Assembly: GCF_021390935.1 (NCBI RefSeq)
Contig: NZ_JAJPUI010000006.1
Coordinates: forward strand, 186,001 to 250,000
Reading direction: 5' to 3'
DNA from: Streptomyces sp. CC228A
GTDB lineage: Bacteria > Actinomycetota > Actinomycetes > Streptomycetales > Streptomycetaceae
DNA length: 64,000 bases
The notes beneath the pieces were generated by a model. That model was not told the DNA's origin and did not search any database. It worked only from the letters and a program-made list of their open reading frames with translations. Positions 26,237 through 33,425 of this stretch are shown piece after piece (positions within the stretch are counted from its first letter, which is position 1; each line of letters starts with the position of its first letter). The position numbers were made by a program, and so were the translations under genes.

Positions 26237-27590
26237 TGACAGGTCGCTCCTCGGGAAGCTCGTACCGGCGGGTCCGCTCGCGCAGAGCCAGCGCCGACAC
26301 CAGTGTGACCGGCCCGAGCCGGCCCACAAACATCAGCAGGATCACGATCAGCTCGCCGCTGACCGGCAGGTCGGCGGTGATGCCGGTGGAGAGGCCCACC
26401 GTGGCGAACGCGGACACCGCCTCGAACAGCACCGCTTCGAGCGGGGCGTCCACGACGGTCTCCAGCGCCAGGGTGGCGGCCACCACGAAGGCCACGCCCA
26501 GCAGGGCGACGGTCAGCGCCTGCCGCAGGGCGTGCGGGGCGATGCGGCGGCCCATCACCATCGAGTTGGGCTCGCCGCGCACCTCGGCGAGCATCGCGGC
26601 GGCCAGCACCGCGAAGGTGGTGACCTTGATGCCGCCGGCCGTGCCCGCGCTGCCGCCGCCGATGAACATGAGCGTGCAGGTCATCAGCAGCGTCGACGCC
26701 TCCATGGCGCCGATGTCGACGGCGTTGAACCCGGCGGTGCGGCTCATCGCGGAGTGGAAGAAGCCGTTCAGGAGCTTGCCGCTCCAGTGCATCGGCCCCA
26801 GCGTCCCCGGGTTGCCCCACTCCAGGAGGCAGGTCAGCACCGTGCCGGTCGCCAGCAGGACGGCCGTCGTCAGCACGGTCAGCTTGGTGTGCAGGGACCA
26901 GCCGCGCCGCCCGGTCGTCTGCCGCCTGCGGTGGTGGCGCAGCACCTCCAGCAGGACGGGGAAGCCGATACCGCCCAGGATGACCGCGGCGGCCACCGGC
27001 AGTGTCACCCACGGGTCGGTGGCGTAGGGGATGAGGTTGTCGGGGCGCAGCCCGAAGCCGGCGTTGTTGAACGCCGACACCGCGTGGAACAGCCCCGAGT
27101 AGGCGGCGTCCTGGAAGGGCTGCCCGTACCCGTACCGGAAGCGCAGCGCCAGCACCGCCGCCACGGCGAGCTCCACGGCGGCCGTCGTCCCGGCGACCCC
27201 GAGCAGCACCCGCCGCACGTCGCCGATGGCGAGGCTCTTGGTCTCCGCCGCCGCCGTCAGCTGCATGCGCAGCCGCAGCTTCCCGGACACCAGCAGCGCG
27301 AGCAGCGACGCCATGGTCATGATCCCGAAGCCGCCCACCTGGATCAGCGCCAGGATCACGCCCTGGCCGAAACCACTCCAGTGGGTGCCGGTGTCCACCA
27401 CGGTGAGGCCGGTGACGCACACCGCGGAGGTGGCGGTGAACAGCGCGGTGACGAACCGGTTGTCCGCGCCGTCCTGGACGGCGAGCGGGAGGTTGAGCAG
27501 GGCGGCGCCGCCCAGCACGGCCAGCGCGAACCCCGTGACGACCGTACGGGCCGGGTGCCGGGTGAACAGGGCTTTCCCCACGACTGACAC
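26229..27590 (-). CDS. trkH: TrkH/KtrB-family potassium channel subunit
   Basis: A 453-residue membrane protein with the fourfold helix-pore-helix repeat of TrkH. Pore loops include TSAVCVTGL, SAFNNAGFGL, SRTAGFNAVD and SAFATVGLST. It partners with TrkA, overlapping by 8 nt. The GTG at 27590 (VSVVGKALFTRHPART) is chosen over an upstream ATG at 27689, whose extra residues are Arg-rich and unlike the family. About 315 bp of its 5' half is nearly identical to the truncated trkH at the window start. Confidence 0.92.
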   Translation of the reverse strand: MSVVGKALFTRHPARTVVTGFALAVLGGAALLNLPLAVQDGADNRFVTALFTATSAVCVTGLTVVDTGTHWSGFGQGVILALIQVGGFGIMTMASLLALLVSGKLRLRMQLTAAAETKSLAIGDVRRVLLGVAGTTAAVELAVAAVLALRFRYGYGQPFQDAAYSGLFHAVSAFNNAGFGLRPDNLIPYATDPWVTLPVAAAVILGGIGFPVLLEVLRHHRRRQTTGRRGWSLHTKLTVLTTAVLLATGTVLTCLLEWGNPGTLGPMHWSGKLLNGFFHSAMSRTAGFNAVDIGAMEASTLLMTCTLMFIGGGSAGTAGGIKVTTFAVLAAAMLAEVRGEPNSMVMGRRIAPHALRQALTVALLGVAFVVAATLALETVVDAPLEAVLFEAVSAFATVGLSTGITADLPVSGELIVILLMFVGRLGPVTLVSALALRERTRRYELPEERPVIG

Positions 27591-27775
27591 CTGTTGATCC
27601 CGGCCCTTTCCGCTTCTGCCGCGCTCCGCCCGTCCAGCGTCCTGCGCCGGGCGACGGTCGCCCACACGACGGAAGGAGCAGCATGTCAAGGCCAGGTCGG
27701 GTCGTCACCCTACCGGCCCTGCCTCATAACGCCTTCTTGACAGATCCCTGAGGCCATCCATACGGACCTGCCGCG

Positions 27776-28387
27776 TTACGGCTCCGGGGTGAGGCCCGGC
27801 GCACCCCACACCGGGAACCAGCGCGAGAGGTCGGGCTCGATGCGCAGGTCGTCCGCGAGCAGCGCCCGGACCTGGAGCTCCAGGGCGTTGTCGCGGCGCT
27901 CCGCGGGGCCGGGGACGGGCGCGAAGGGGTAGAACGTGCCCCGCTTGTAGAGGTAGACCAGCGCGAGGGGCCGCTCGTCGCCCGGGTGGCGGAAGCCGAT
28001 CAGCGAGCAGAGCAGGTGCGGGCCGAAGCCGGCGTCCTGGAGCAGCGTGTTCACGGCGTGCAGGTCGTTGACCAGGGACACCACCGCGTCCGCCGGGTGG
28101 CGCGCCAGCAGCCAGGTGTAGCCGTAGGCGTCGCGGGAGTACGCGACGGGCTCGCCGCCGCCGGCGGGGTCCGCCGCCACGTCGGCGTCCAGGAGGTCCC
28201 GCACCTCCTGCCGCAGCCGCCCGAAGGCGCCTCCCTCGACGCCGGCGAAGCACACCGAGCCCGCACCGGTCGGCACGAAGCCGGCGCCCGCTTCCAGCGT
28301 GATCGCCGCGCCCGGCACGGCGAACAGCCGGTCCAGGTCGGGCCGCACCGGCTTGCTGCGGCCCAGCAGCACGTCGAGGAAGCCCAT
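27776..28387 (-). CDS. pspAB: PspA-associated protein PspAB
   Basis: A 203-residue soluble protein with the PspAB signature from its first residues (MGFLDVLLGRSKPVRPDLDR) and the conserved LVYLYKRGTFYPFAPVPGP. In actinobacteria this gene follows htpX, here 16 nt downstream on the same strand. The PspA system protects the membrane under envelope stress; the exact role of PspAB is not established. The 185-nt gap to trkH beyond is empty. Confidence 0.88.
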   Translation of the reverse strand: MGFLDVLLGRSKPVRPDLDRLFAVPGAAITLEAGAGFVPTGAGSVCFAGVEGGAFGRLRQEVRDLLDADVAADPAGGGEPVAYSRDAYGYTWLLARHPADAVVSLVNDLHAVNTLLQDAGFGPHLLCSLIGFRHPGDERPLALVYLYKRGTFYPFAPVPGPAERRDNALELQVRALLADDLRIEPDLSRWFPVWGAPGLTPEP

Positions 28388-28403
28388 CGCCGCCCCCCGG
28401 CGC

Positions 28404-29327
28404 CTAGCGGCCCAGCCGGGCGGAGATGCGGGCCAGCTGCTCCAGGCGCTGCTCCAGCGTCGGGTGCGAGGAGAGCAGCCGCCCGAGGCTGTCCTTGGAG
28501 GAGAAGGCCGGCGCGAACCAGAAGGCGTTGTACGGCTCCGCCTTCCGCAGGTCCCGGGTCGGGATGGCGCCCATCTGCCCGGTCACCTTGGTCAGCGCCG
28601 ACGCCAGGGCGGAGGGCCGGCCGGTGAGCAGGGCGGCGGCCCGGTCGGCGGACAGCTCGCGGTAGCGGGACAGCAGCCGGGTCAGCAGGAAGCTCACCGC
28701 GTACACGGCGGCGCTGATGAGCGGGATCAGCAGGACGGCGATGGCGGCGCCGCTGTCCCGGCCGCCGCCGCTGCGGCCGAGGCCGCCCCAGAGGCCGACC
28801 CGCGCCATGATCCCGGCGAGCACCCCGAGGAAGGCGGCGACGGTCATCACCATGACGTCGCGGTGTGCGACGTGCGACAGCTCGTGCGCCAGCACCCCTT
28901 CCAGTTCCTCCGGCTCCAGCCGGCGCAGCAGGCCCGTGGTGACGCACACCAGCGCGGTGTCCCGGCTGCGGCCGGTGGCGAACGCGTTCGGCAGGTCCAT
29001 GTCGGAGATGGCGACGCGCGGCTTCGGCATGTCGGCGAGGGCGCACACCCGGTCCACGGCGCCGTGCAGTTCGGGCGCCTGCTCGCGGGTGACCTCGCGG
29101 GCGCCCATGCTGTGCGCCGCGATGCGGTCGCTGAACCAGAACTGGGCGACGAACAGGCCGCCCGCCACCAGCAGCACCACCGGCCAGGCACCGCGGACGA
29201 ACGCCAGCAGCACCCCGACGAGGACCACGTACAGCAGGCCGATCAGGAACATCGTCGTGACCATGCGGGTGGTGAGCCCCCGGTCGGCCACGTACCGGGA
29301 GTGGGAGTGGGACCGCGAAGCTGACAT
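28404..29327 (-). CDS. htpX: HtpX-family membrane zinc metalloprotease
   Basis: A 307-residue M48 protease. Two N-terminal helices (about 25-65), the zinc motif HELSH (148-152) and the third ligand in SRYRELSADRAA, with two further helices in between. HtpX degrades damaged membrane proteins at the cytoplasmic membrane. The ATG at 29327 has GAGAGG upstream. It forms an operon with pspAB. Its promoter lies in the 290-nt region shared with the possible small RNA and the XRE gene. Confidence 0.92.
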   Translation of the reverse strand: MSASRSHSHSRYVADRGLTTRMVTTMFLIGLLYVVLVGVLLAFVRGAWPVVLLVAGGLFVAQFWFSDRIAAHSMGAREVTREQAPELHGAVDRVCALADMPKPRVAISDMDLPNAFATGRSRDTALVCVTTGLLRRLEPEELEGVLAHELSHVAHRDVMVMTVAAFLGVLAGIMARVGLWGGLGRSGGGRDSGAAIAVLLIPLISAAVYAVSFLLTRLLSRYRELSADRAAALLTGRPSALASALTKVTGQMGAIPTRDLRKAEPYNAFWFAPAFSSKDSLGRLLSSHPTLEQRLEQLARISARLGR

Positions 29328-29447
29328 GGCTCGCCTCTCGCCTGCCCCCCTGGGCTGCCCCCCGCCTCTGCTGTCGATTGTGCCCTTTCGCGGGACCCGT
29401 TTGCCTCCCCCGCTGCCCCATCGCACCGCCGAAGTGCCATACTGCGG

Positions 29448-29562
29448 GTGTAGCCCTTCGCGTATCCCCCGTCGCGAAGGGCTACACCTGTTCACGGCAG
29501 CCACGGACACACGGCAGCCACGGACAAGGGACTCCCCTCGTGGCCCCCTGTCCGTGTTTTTT
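29448..29562 (+). ncRNA. Possible structured small RNA with intrinsic terminator
   Basis: Between htpX and the XRE gene lies a perfect 15-bp hairpin, GTGTAGCCCTTCGCG (29448-29462) with CGCGAAGGGCTACAC (29473-29487). Then comes a 17-nt direct repeat (GGCAGCCACGGACA core, near 29495-29524) and a strong terminator: CACGGACAAGGG (29519-29530) pairing with CCCTGTCCGTG (29546-29556) followed by six T. No protein gene on the plus strand ends here, so the terminator implies a short transcript. A CATACT hexamer at 29438-29443 could be its -10; no good -35 is seen. Confidence 0.55.
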
Positions 29563-29617
29563 CGAGTTAACAGTGCCGTAGATTGTTTGCGCAAGCCCGC
29601 TTACCGTGGGGAACGTG

Positions 29618-30088
29618 ATGGACAACGGCGCAGAGCAGACGGCACCGGAGCTGCGCACCCTGCAGCAGAAGGTCGCGTACATGGTCGAGAAGACCTTCCC
29701 CGGCCAGAAGGTCTCGGGCCGGGCCTTCGCCGACCTCGTGAAGGAGCGCGGCGGCTCGCTGTCGCACAGCTACTTCTCGAACATCCTCGCCGGCAAGGTC
29801 ACGCAGCCCTCCGAGGACATCCTCAAGGCCCTGGGCCTGGGCTTCGGCGTGGACTGGCGGTTCTTCAAGGAGGAGTCGGAGGTCGTCGACGACGTCGTGG
29901 CCGGGCTGCGGTTCCTCGCGCAGCGGCGCACGGGCGAGATCACCGGCGTCGCCGCCCGGGGCGCCGGGGACGAGGGCCTGCCCGCGGAACTCCTGGAGTT
30001 CGCCCTGTCGCTGCTCCAGCAGGACCAGCCCGGGGCCGCGCCGCCCGGGCCCTCCTGCGGAACCGCCCGGGACACCGGCCCCTCCTGA
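29618..30088 (+). CDS. XRE-type helix-turn-helix regulator
   Basis: A 156-residue protein with an N-terminal Cro/C1-like helix-turn-helix (about 10-85; FADLVKERGGSLSHSYFSNI, LAGKVTQPSEDILKALGLGF) of the EspR-like actinobacterial type, then an acidic helical region and a disordered Pro/Gly tail. The ATG at 29618 is preferred over a GTG at 29606 because GGGG lies at the right distance. It is followed by the ImmA/IrrE-like gene (395 nt away) and two membrane genes in the same direction. In ImmA/ImmR and IrrE/DdrO systems the peptidase cuts the XRE partner, which suggests the same here. Confidence 0.88.
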   Translation: MDNGAEQTAPELRTLQQKVAYMVEKTFPGQKVSGRAFADLVKERGGSLSHSYFSNILAGKVTQPSEDILKALGLGFGVDWRFFKEESEVVDDVVAGLRFLAQRRTGEITGVAARGAGDEGLPAELLEFALSLLQQDQPGAAPPGPSCGTARDTGPS

Positions 30089-30279
30089 CCGAGCGCGCGG
30101 GAGGAGCCGCTGACGCACCGCACCGGCGTGCGGCCCCCGCGCGGGGAGCGCACCGGCGTACCGCCCGCCCGAGCGGGAGCGCACCGGCGCGGCGGACCTC
30201 GCCCAGGCAGCGCACCGGCGCGCGGGCCGGCCGAGGAAGCCCACCCGCCCGCGGCATCGCCCGGAGGAGCCCGCCGCCC

Positions 30280-30385
30280 GCGGTCGGCCCGCGGGGAGCC
30301 GAGCAGCGCGCGGTCGGCCTGCGGGGAGCCGAGCAGCGTCCGGTCGGCCCAGGAGAGCCGAGCAGCGTCCGGTCGGCCGCGGAAG
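30280..30385. repeat. Approximately 33-bp tandem repeats between the regulator and peptidase genes
   Basis: The gap 30089-30483 has no gene. About three and a half imperfect units with core CGGTCGGCC and GGAGCCGAGCAGCG fill 30280-30385, and other short repeats of GCGCACCGGCG occupy 30120-30230. An AT-containing island at 30395-30440 precedes the peptidase gene and may be its promoter. Confidence 0.75.
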
Positions 30386-30483
30386 CGGACCGGAGAGCGG
30401 ATGACGCACACGCGTACGGCCCCGGTTGGCTAGACTCGCCGGTCGCACGTCGCCGCCCGCGTGACTCCGATCAAGAGGTCTCC

Positions 30484-31047
30484 ATGTCCAAGCCGTCCAT
30501 GCGCGCGCTGCGGAGGGAGTGCGAGGCCGGGCTGGCCGACCTCCCCATCCCCGCGCCGTTCGCCGTCCCGGCGCTGGTGGCCAACATGGAGGCCGCCCGC
30601 GGCCGCAGGATCGTCCTCCAGGAGATGCCCGAGCGGCTGGCCAGGGCCGACGCGGCGTGCGGGCTGCGGCTGAAGGCCGGCAACACCAGCTTCGTCCTGT
30701 ACCGGCGCCGCCCGACCTCGTACCAGACGCAGCACGTCATCCTGCACGAGCTGTGCCACGAGTGGTTCGACCACGGCACCAGCCTGGACGCGGAGCAGCT
30801 GCGCCGGCTGCTGCCCGTCTTCGACACCTCCCTCATCGAGCGGGTGCTCGCGTCGGGCACGACGGTGCAGGCCCGTGCCCAGTACGACACCCACGACGAG
30901 CGGGTCGCCGAGTTCGGCGCGTCCCTGATCCCCCGCATGGCCCGGGACGTGTCGGGCGACGACGTGGTGGGGCGGCTGGCCGACTCGCTGTCACGCCCGG
31001 TGGCGCACCGGGCGCAGAAGCGCAGATCCCTCTTCCGCCGCGGCTGA
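30484..31047 (+). CDS. ImmA/IrrE-family HExxH metallopeptidase-like protein
   Basis: A 187-residue protein with VILHELCHEWFDHG: the HExxH zinc site is H88-E89-L90-C91-H92, framed as in ImmA/IrrE proteins. The preceding TSFVLYRRRPTSYQTQHVIL is typical of the actinobacterial toxin-like subgroup. The ATG at 30484 has AGAGG upstream. Proteins of this type cleave XRE repressors in response to stress or peptides. The neighbouring XRE gene and the 7-helix protein at 31139 make it the middle of a signalling module. Confidence 0.87.
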   Translation: MSKPSMRALRRECEAGLADLPIPAPFAVPALVANMEAARGRRIVLQEMPERLARADAACGLRLKAGNTSFVLYRRRPTSYQTQHVILHELCHEWFDHGTSLDAEQLRRLLPVFDTSLIERVLASGTTVQARAQYDTHDERVAEFGASLIPRMARDVSGDDVVGRLADSLSRPVAHRAQKRRSLFRRG

Positions 31048-31138
31048 CACCCGCCGCCCCGCGCCCCGCCACGCCCCCGCCCGTACGGCCCCGTACCGCC
31101 CCGACCGCCGCCCCACCCACCGAGAGGCCCTCTTCGCC

Positions 31139-32377
31139 GTGACCGCCCTGGACCTGGCCGGCTACCTCATCGCCGGCCTGATGACCGCCGTCGCCCTGTG
31201 GCGGATGCCCGCCGCCCTGTGGGGTGACGAGGAGGACAAGCGCCGCCGGGCCCTGTGGGGCTGCTACGCGGGGTTCGCCGCCGCGCTGTGGACGAAGACG
31301 CAGATCGTCCGCACGACCCTCAACAACAGCCCGATCGTCGACCTGGCCGTGCTGATCAAGCACTACACCGCCACCGTCGCGATCCTGGCCATCCTCAGCT
31401 ACATCGTCGCGATCTACGGCGCCTACCCGGAGGAGGGGGCGGCCGTGCCCCGGCACGTGCGGTTCGCGCGCGTCATCCAGCGCGTCGCGGCGAAGGCGGC
31501 GGGCGCGACGGTGGTCCTGCTGACGGTGCTGTTCTTCACGGTCGTGGACCACACCGTGCCCTCCGACCGCTTCGTGTCGGACCACGCCGGCGAGTGGGGC
31601 GCGTCGCTGTACATGACGGTGTTCTACGTGTACTTGGGCGCCGCGTCCGCGGTGTGCGCCTACCAGTGGGCGCTGGCCACGGCGAACGCCTCGCTGCGCC
31701 ATCTGCGGGTGGGGCTCGGCATGATGACGTTCGCCATGTTCATCGGCGTCGGCTACACCGTCAGCCGGACCCTGTTCCTGTGGATCAGCGTCGCCGAGCA
31801 GCCGACGACGGCGTTCGCGCAGACCTTCGACAAGGCGACGGAGGCCGCGCAGGTGGTGCTGTTCGCGTTCTTCGCGATCGGCGCGGCGATCCCCGCGTTC
31901 GCGAAGGGCTGGCGGCGGGCCCGGCTGTGGCGGGCGCAGGTGGCGCTGCACCCGCTGTGGCGGGATCTGATGGCGGCGTTCCCGGACCAGCCGTTCGCGC
32001 CGCCCGCACCGCTCGCCCGCGAGCTCACCCGCTTCGACACGCCCGCGGACCTGCGGGTGGACCGGTGGGCGGCGGACATCGCCGACGCGGTGGAGAAGCT
32101 GCGCCACTACGTGCCGGACGCGCTGGAGGCTGCGGCCCGGGACGCGGCGGGCTCCGCGGGGCCGCAGGCGGACGCGTACTGGATCCGCGCCGCCCTCGCG
32201 GCGAAGGCGGACGAGGGGCCCCCGGGACCGGCGGCCGCCTTCGCGACCCCGCACGCGACATCCGACCAGGACGGCGAGGTGGCCTGGCTGGTCCGCGTCG
32301 CGGCGGCGTACCGGGCGGTCCCGGAGGAGGCGGCGCGGAAGCTGCTGGCACAGGCACGGGCGGAGGCGGCGGCGTGA
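31139..32377 (+). CDS. MAB_1171c-family seven-helix membrane protein with cytoplasmic DUF6545-type domain
   Basis: A 412-residue protein. Seven hydrophobic segments (about 5-24, 40-55, 65-95, 120-140, 158-182, 195-218, 235-252) are followed by a soluble C-terminal domain (about 260-412) with PLWRDLMAAFPDQPFAPPAP and DIADAVEKLRHYVPDALEAA. It is annotated as a putative transporter in databases, but the architecture is more like a receptor. The GTG at 31139 follows GAGAGG. Its stop overlaps the GTG of a small reading frame (GTGA at 32374-32377). Confidence 0.85.
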   Translation: MTALDLAGYLIAGLMTAVALWRMPAALWGDEEDKRRRALWGCYAGFAAALWTKTQIVRTTLNNSPIVDLAVLIKHYTATVAILAILSYIVAIYGAYPEEGAAVPRHVRFARVIQRVAAKAAGATVVLLTVLFFTVVDHTVPSDRFVSDHAGEWGASLYMTVFYVYLGAASAVCAYQWALATANASLRHLRVGLGMMTFAMFIGVGYTVSRTLFLWISVAEQPTTAFAQTFDKATEAAQVVLFAFFAIGAAIPAFAKGWRRARLWRAQVALHPLWRDLMAAFPDQPFAPPAPLARELTRFDTPADLRVDRWAADIADAVEKLRHYVPDALEAAARDAAGSAGPQADAYWIRAALAAKADEGPPGPAAAFATPHATSDQDGEVAWLVRVAAAYRAVPEEAARKLLAQARAEAAA

Positions 32378-32544
32378 CGGCGGGTCCGGGGACGGGCGGC
32401 ACGCGGGCTCCCGGCGGAGGTGCGGGAGCCGCCGACCGAGGCGCGGAGGGGGCGGCCGAGGCGCAGGAGCCGCCGACCGAGGCGCGGGAGCCGCCGACCG
32501 AGGCGCGGGAGCCGCCGACCGAGGCGCGGAGGGGGCCGGCGTGA
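32374..32544 (+). CDS. Possible 56-residue repeat peptide, coupled at both ends
   Basis: A GTG at 32374 overlaps the stop of the MAB_1171c gene (GTGA) and the frame ends with TGA at 32542-32544, which itself overlaps the GTG at 32541 of the next gene. The 56-residue product is Gly/Ala-rich, then has three EPPTEAR repeats, encoded by 21-bp tandem DNA repeats at about 32466-32528. It may be a real disordered peptide or an accident of repeats whose period is a multiple of three. GGAGG lies at 32362. Confidence 0.4.
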   Translation: MTAGPGTGGTRAPGGGAGAADRGAEGAAEAQEPPTEAREPPTEAREPPTEARRGPA

Positions 32545-33188
32545 GCCGGGGAGCCGTCGGCGCAGGCGGGGACGGCGGCGGAGGCGGCGGCGTGACGGCG
32601 GTCGCCGACGACACGCCCGTCCGGGTGGCGGCCCGCCGGGTCACGGACGTGCTCCAGCCCCGGAACGTCCTGGTGGCCGGCATGTCCGGCATCGGCCTCG
32701 CCGCCGCGGGCGGCCACTGGTCCGGCCTGCTGTGGGGGCTGCTCGGCGCGCTGTGCGCGGGCCTGGTGCCGGCCGGCTACATCGAGTGGGAGCGGGGCCG
32801 CGGCACCTGGGGCGACCGGCACGTCGTGGACCGCACCAAGCGGGCGCCGATCTTCTTCGTGATCCTCGGCTCGATCGGCACGGGCTCGGCCGTGATGCTC
32901 CTCGGCGGGGCGCCGCGCGGCATTCTCGTGGCGATGCTGGCCCTGTGGGTGATGACGGTGGGCCTGCTGGCCGTCAACACGGTGTGGAAGATCTCCGTGG
33001 ACTCGGCGGTGGCGTCGTCGGTGGTGACCCTGCTGGCGTGCGTCCACAGCCCGTGGTGGCTCGGCGCGTACGCCGTGACGGCCGCGGTGTGCTGGTCGCG
33101 GGTGGCTCTGACCTACCACACCCCCGCCCAAACCCTGGCAGGCGCGAGCCTCGGCGCGGCGACAGCCCTGGCCTACGCGGTGGGGTGA
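32541..33188 (+). CDS. PAP2-superfamily-like membrane protein
   Basis: A 215-residue protein with a Gly-rich N-terminus and about six hydrophobic segments. The end reads WSRVALTYHTPAQTLAGASL, close to the SR...H motif of PAP2 phosphatases, and SVDSAVASS stands where the family has its SGH motif, without the histidine. It may therefore be a non-catalytic relative. The GTG at 32541 has GGAGGGGG upstream and overlaps the preceding small frame; a GTG at 32592 is an alternative start. Last gene of the module and followed by a strong hairpin. Confidence 0.78.
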   Translation: MSRGAVGAGGDGGGGGGVTAVADDTPVRVAARRVTDVLQPRNVLVAGMSGIGLAAAGGHWSGLLWGLLGALCAGLVPAGYIEWERGRGTWGDRHVVDRTKRAPIFFVILGSIGTGSAVMLLGGAPRGILVAMLALWVMTVGLLAVNTVWKISVDSAVASSVVTLLACVHSPWWLGAYAVTAAVCWSRVALTYHTPAQTLAGASLGAATALAYAVG

Positions 33189-33349
33189 CCCGGCGGCCCC
33201 GCCCGGCCTGCCGGGGTCACGTCCCGGTACGCCGGGGAAGGCCCGGGGTGCGGCGGCGCGGCCAGGAAGGGGCAGGGGCGGGGCCGAAGCGGGCGGGCAC
33301 GGCACGGCGGAAGGCCCCCGTCCGCACGGCAAGGCCCGGCCGTACGGGG

Positions 33350-33382
33350 AACGCCCCGGCCGGTGAGCCCGGCCGGGGCGTT
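33350..33382. terminator. Bidirectional hairpin terminator
   Basis: Perfect 14-bp inverted repeat AACGCCCCGGCCGG (33350-33363) and CCGGCCGGGGCGTT (33369-33382), 5-nt loop, between the convergent PAP2-like and LAXTG genes. It can serve both. Confidence 0.85.
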
Positions 33383-33425
33383 CAGGTGCGTACCGCCGCC
33401 CGCGGGGCGCCGGACGTCAGTGGGT

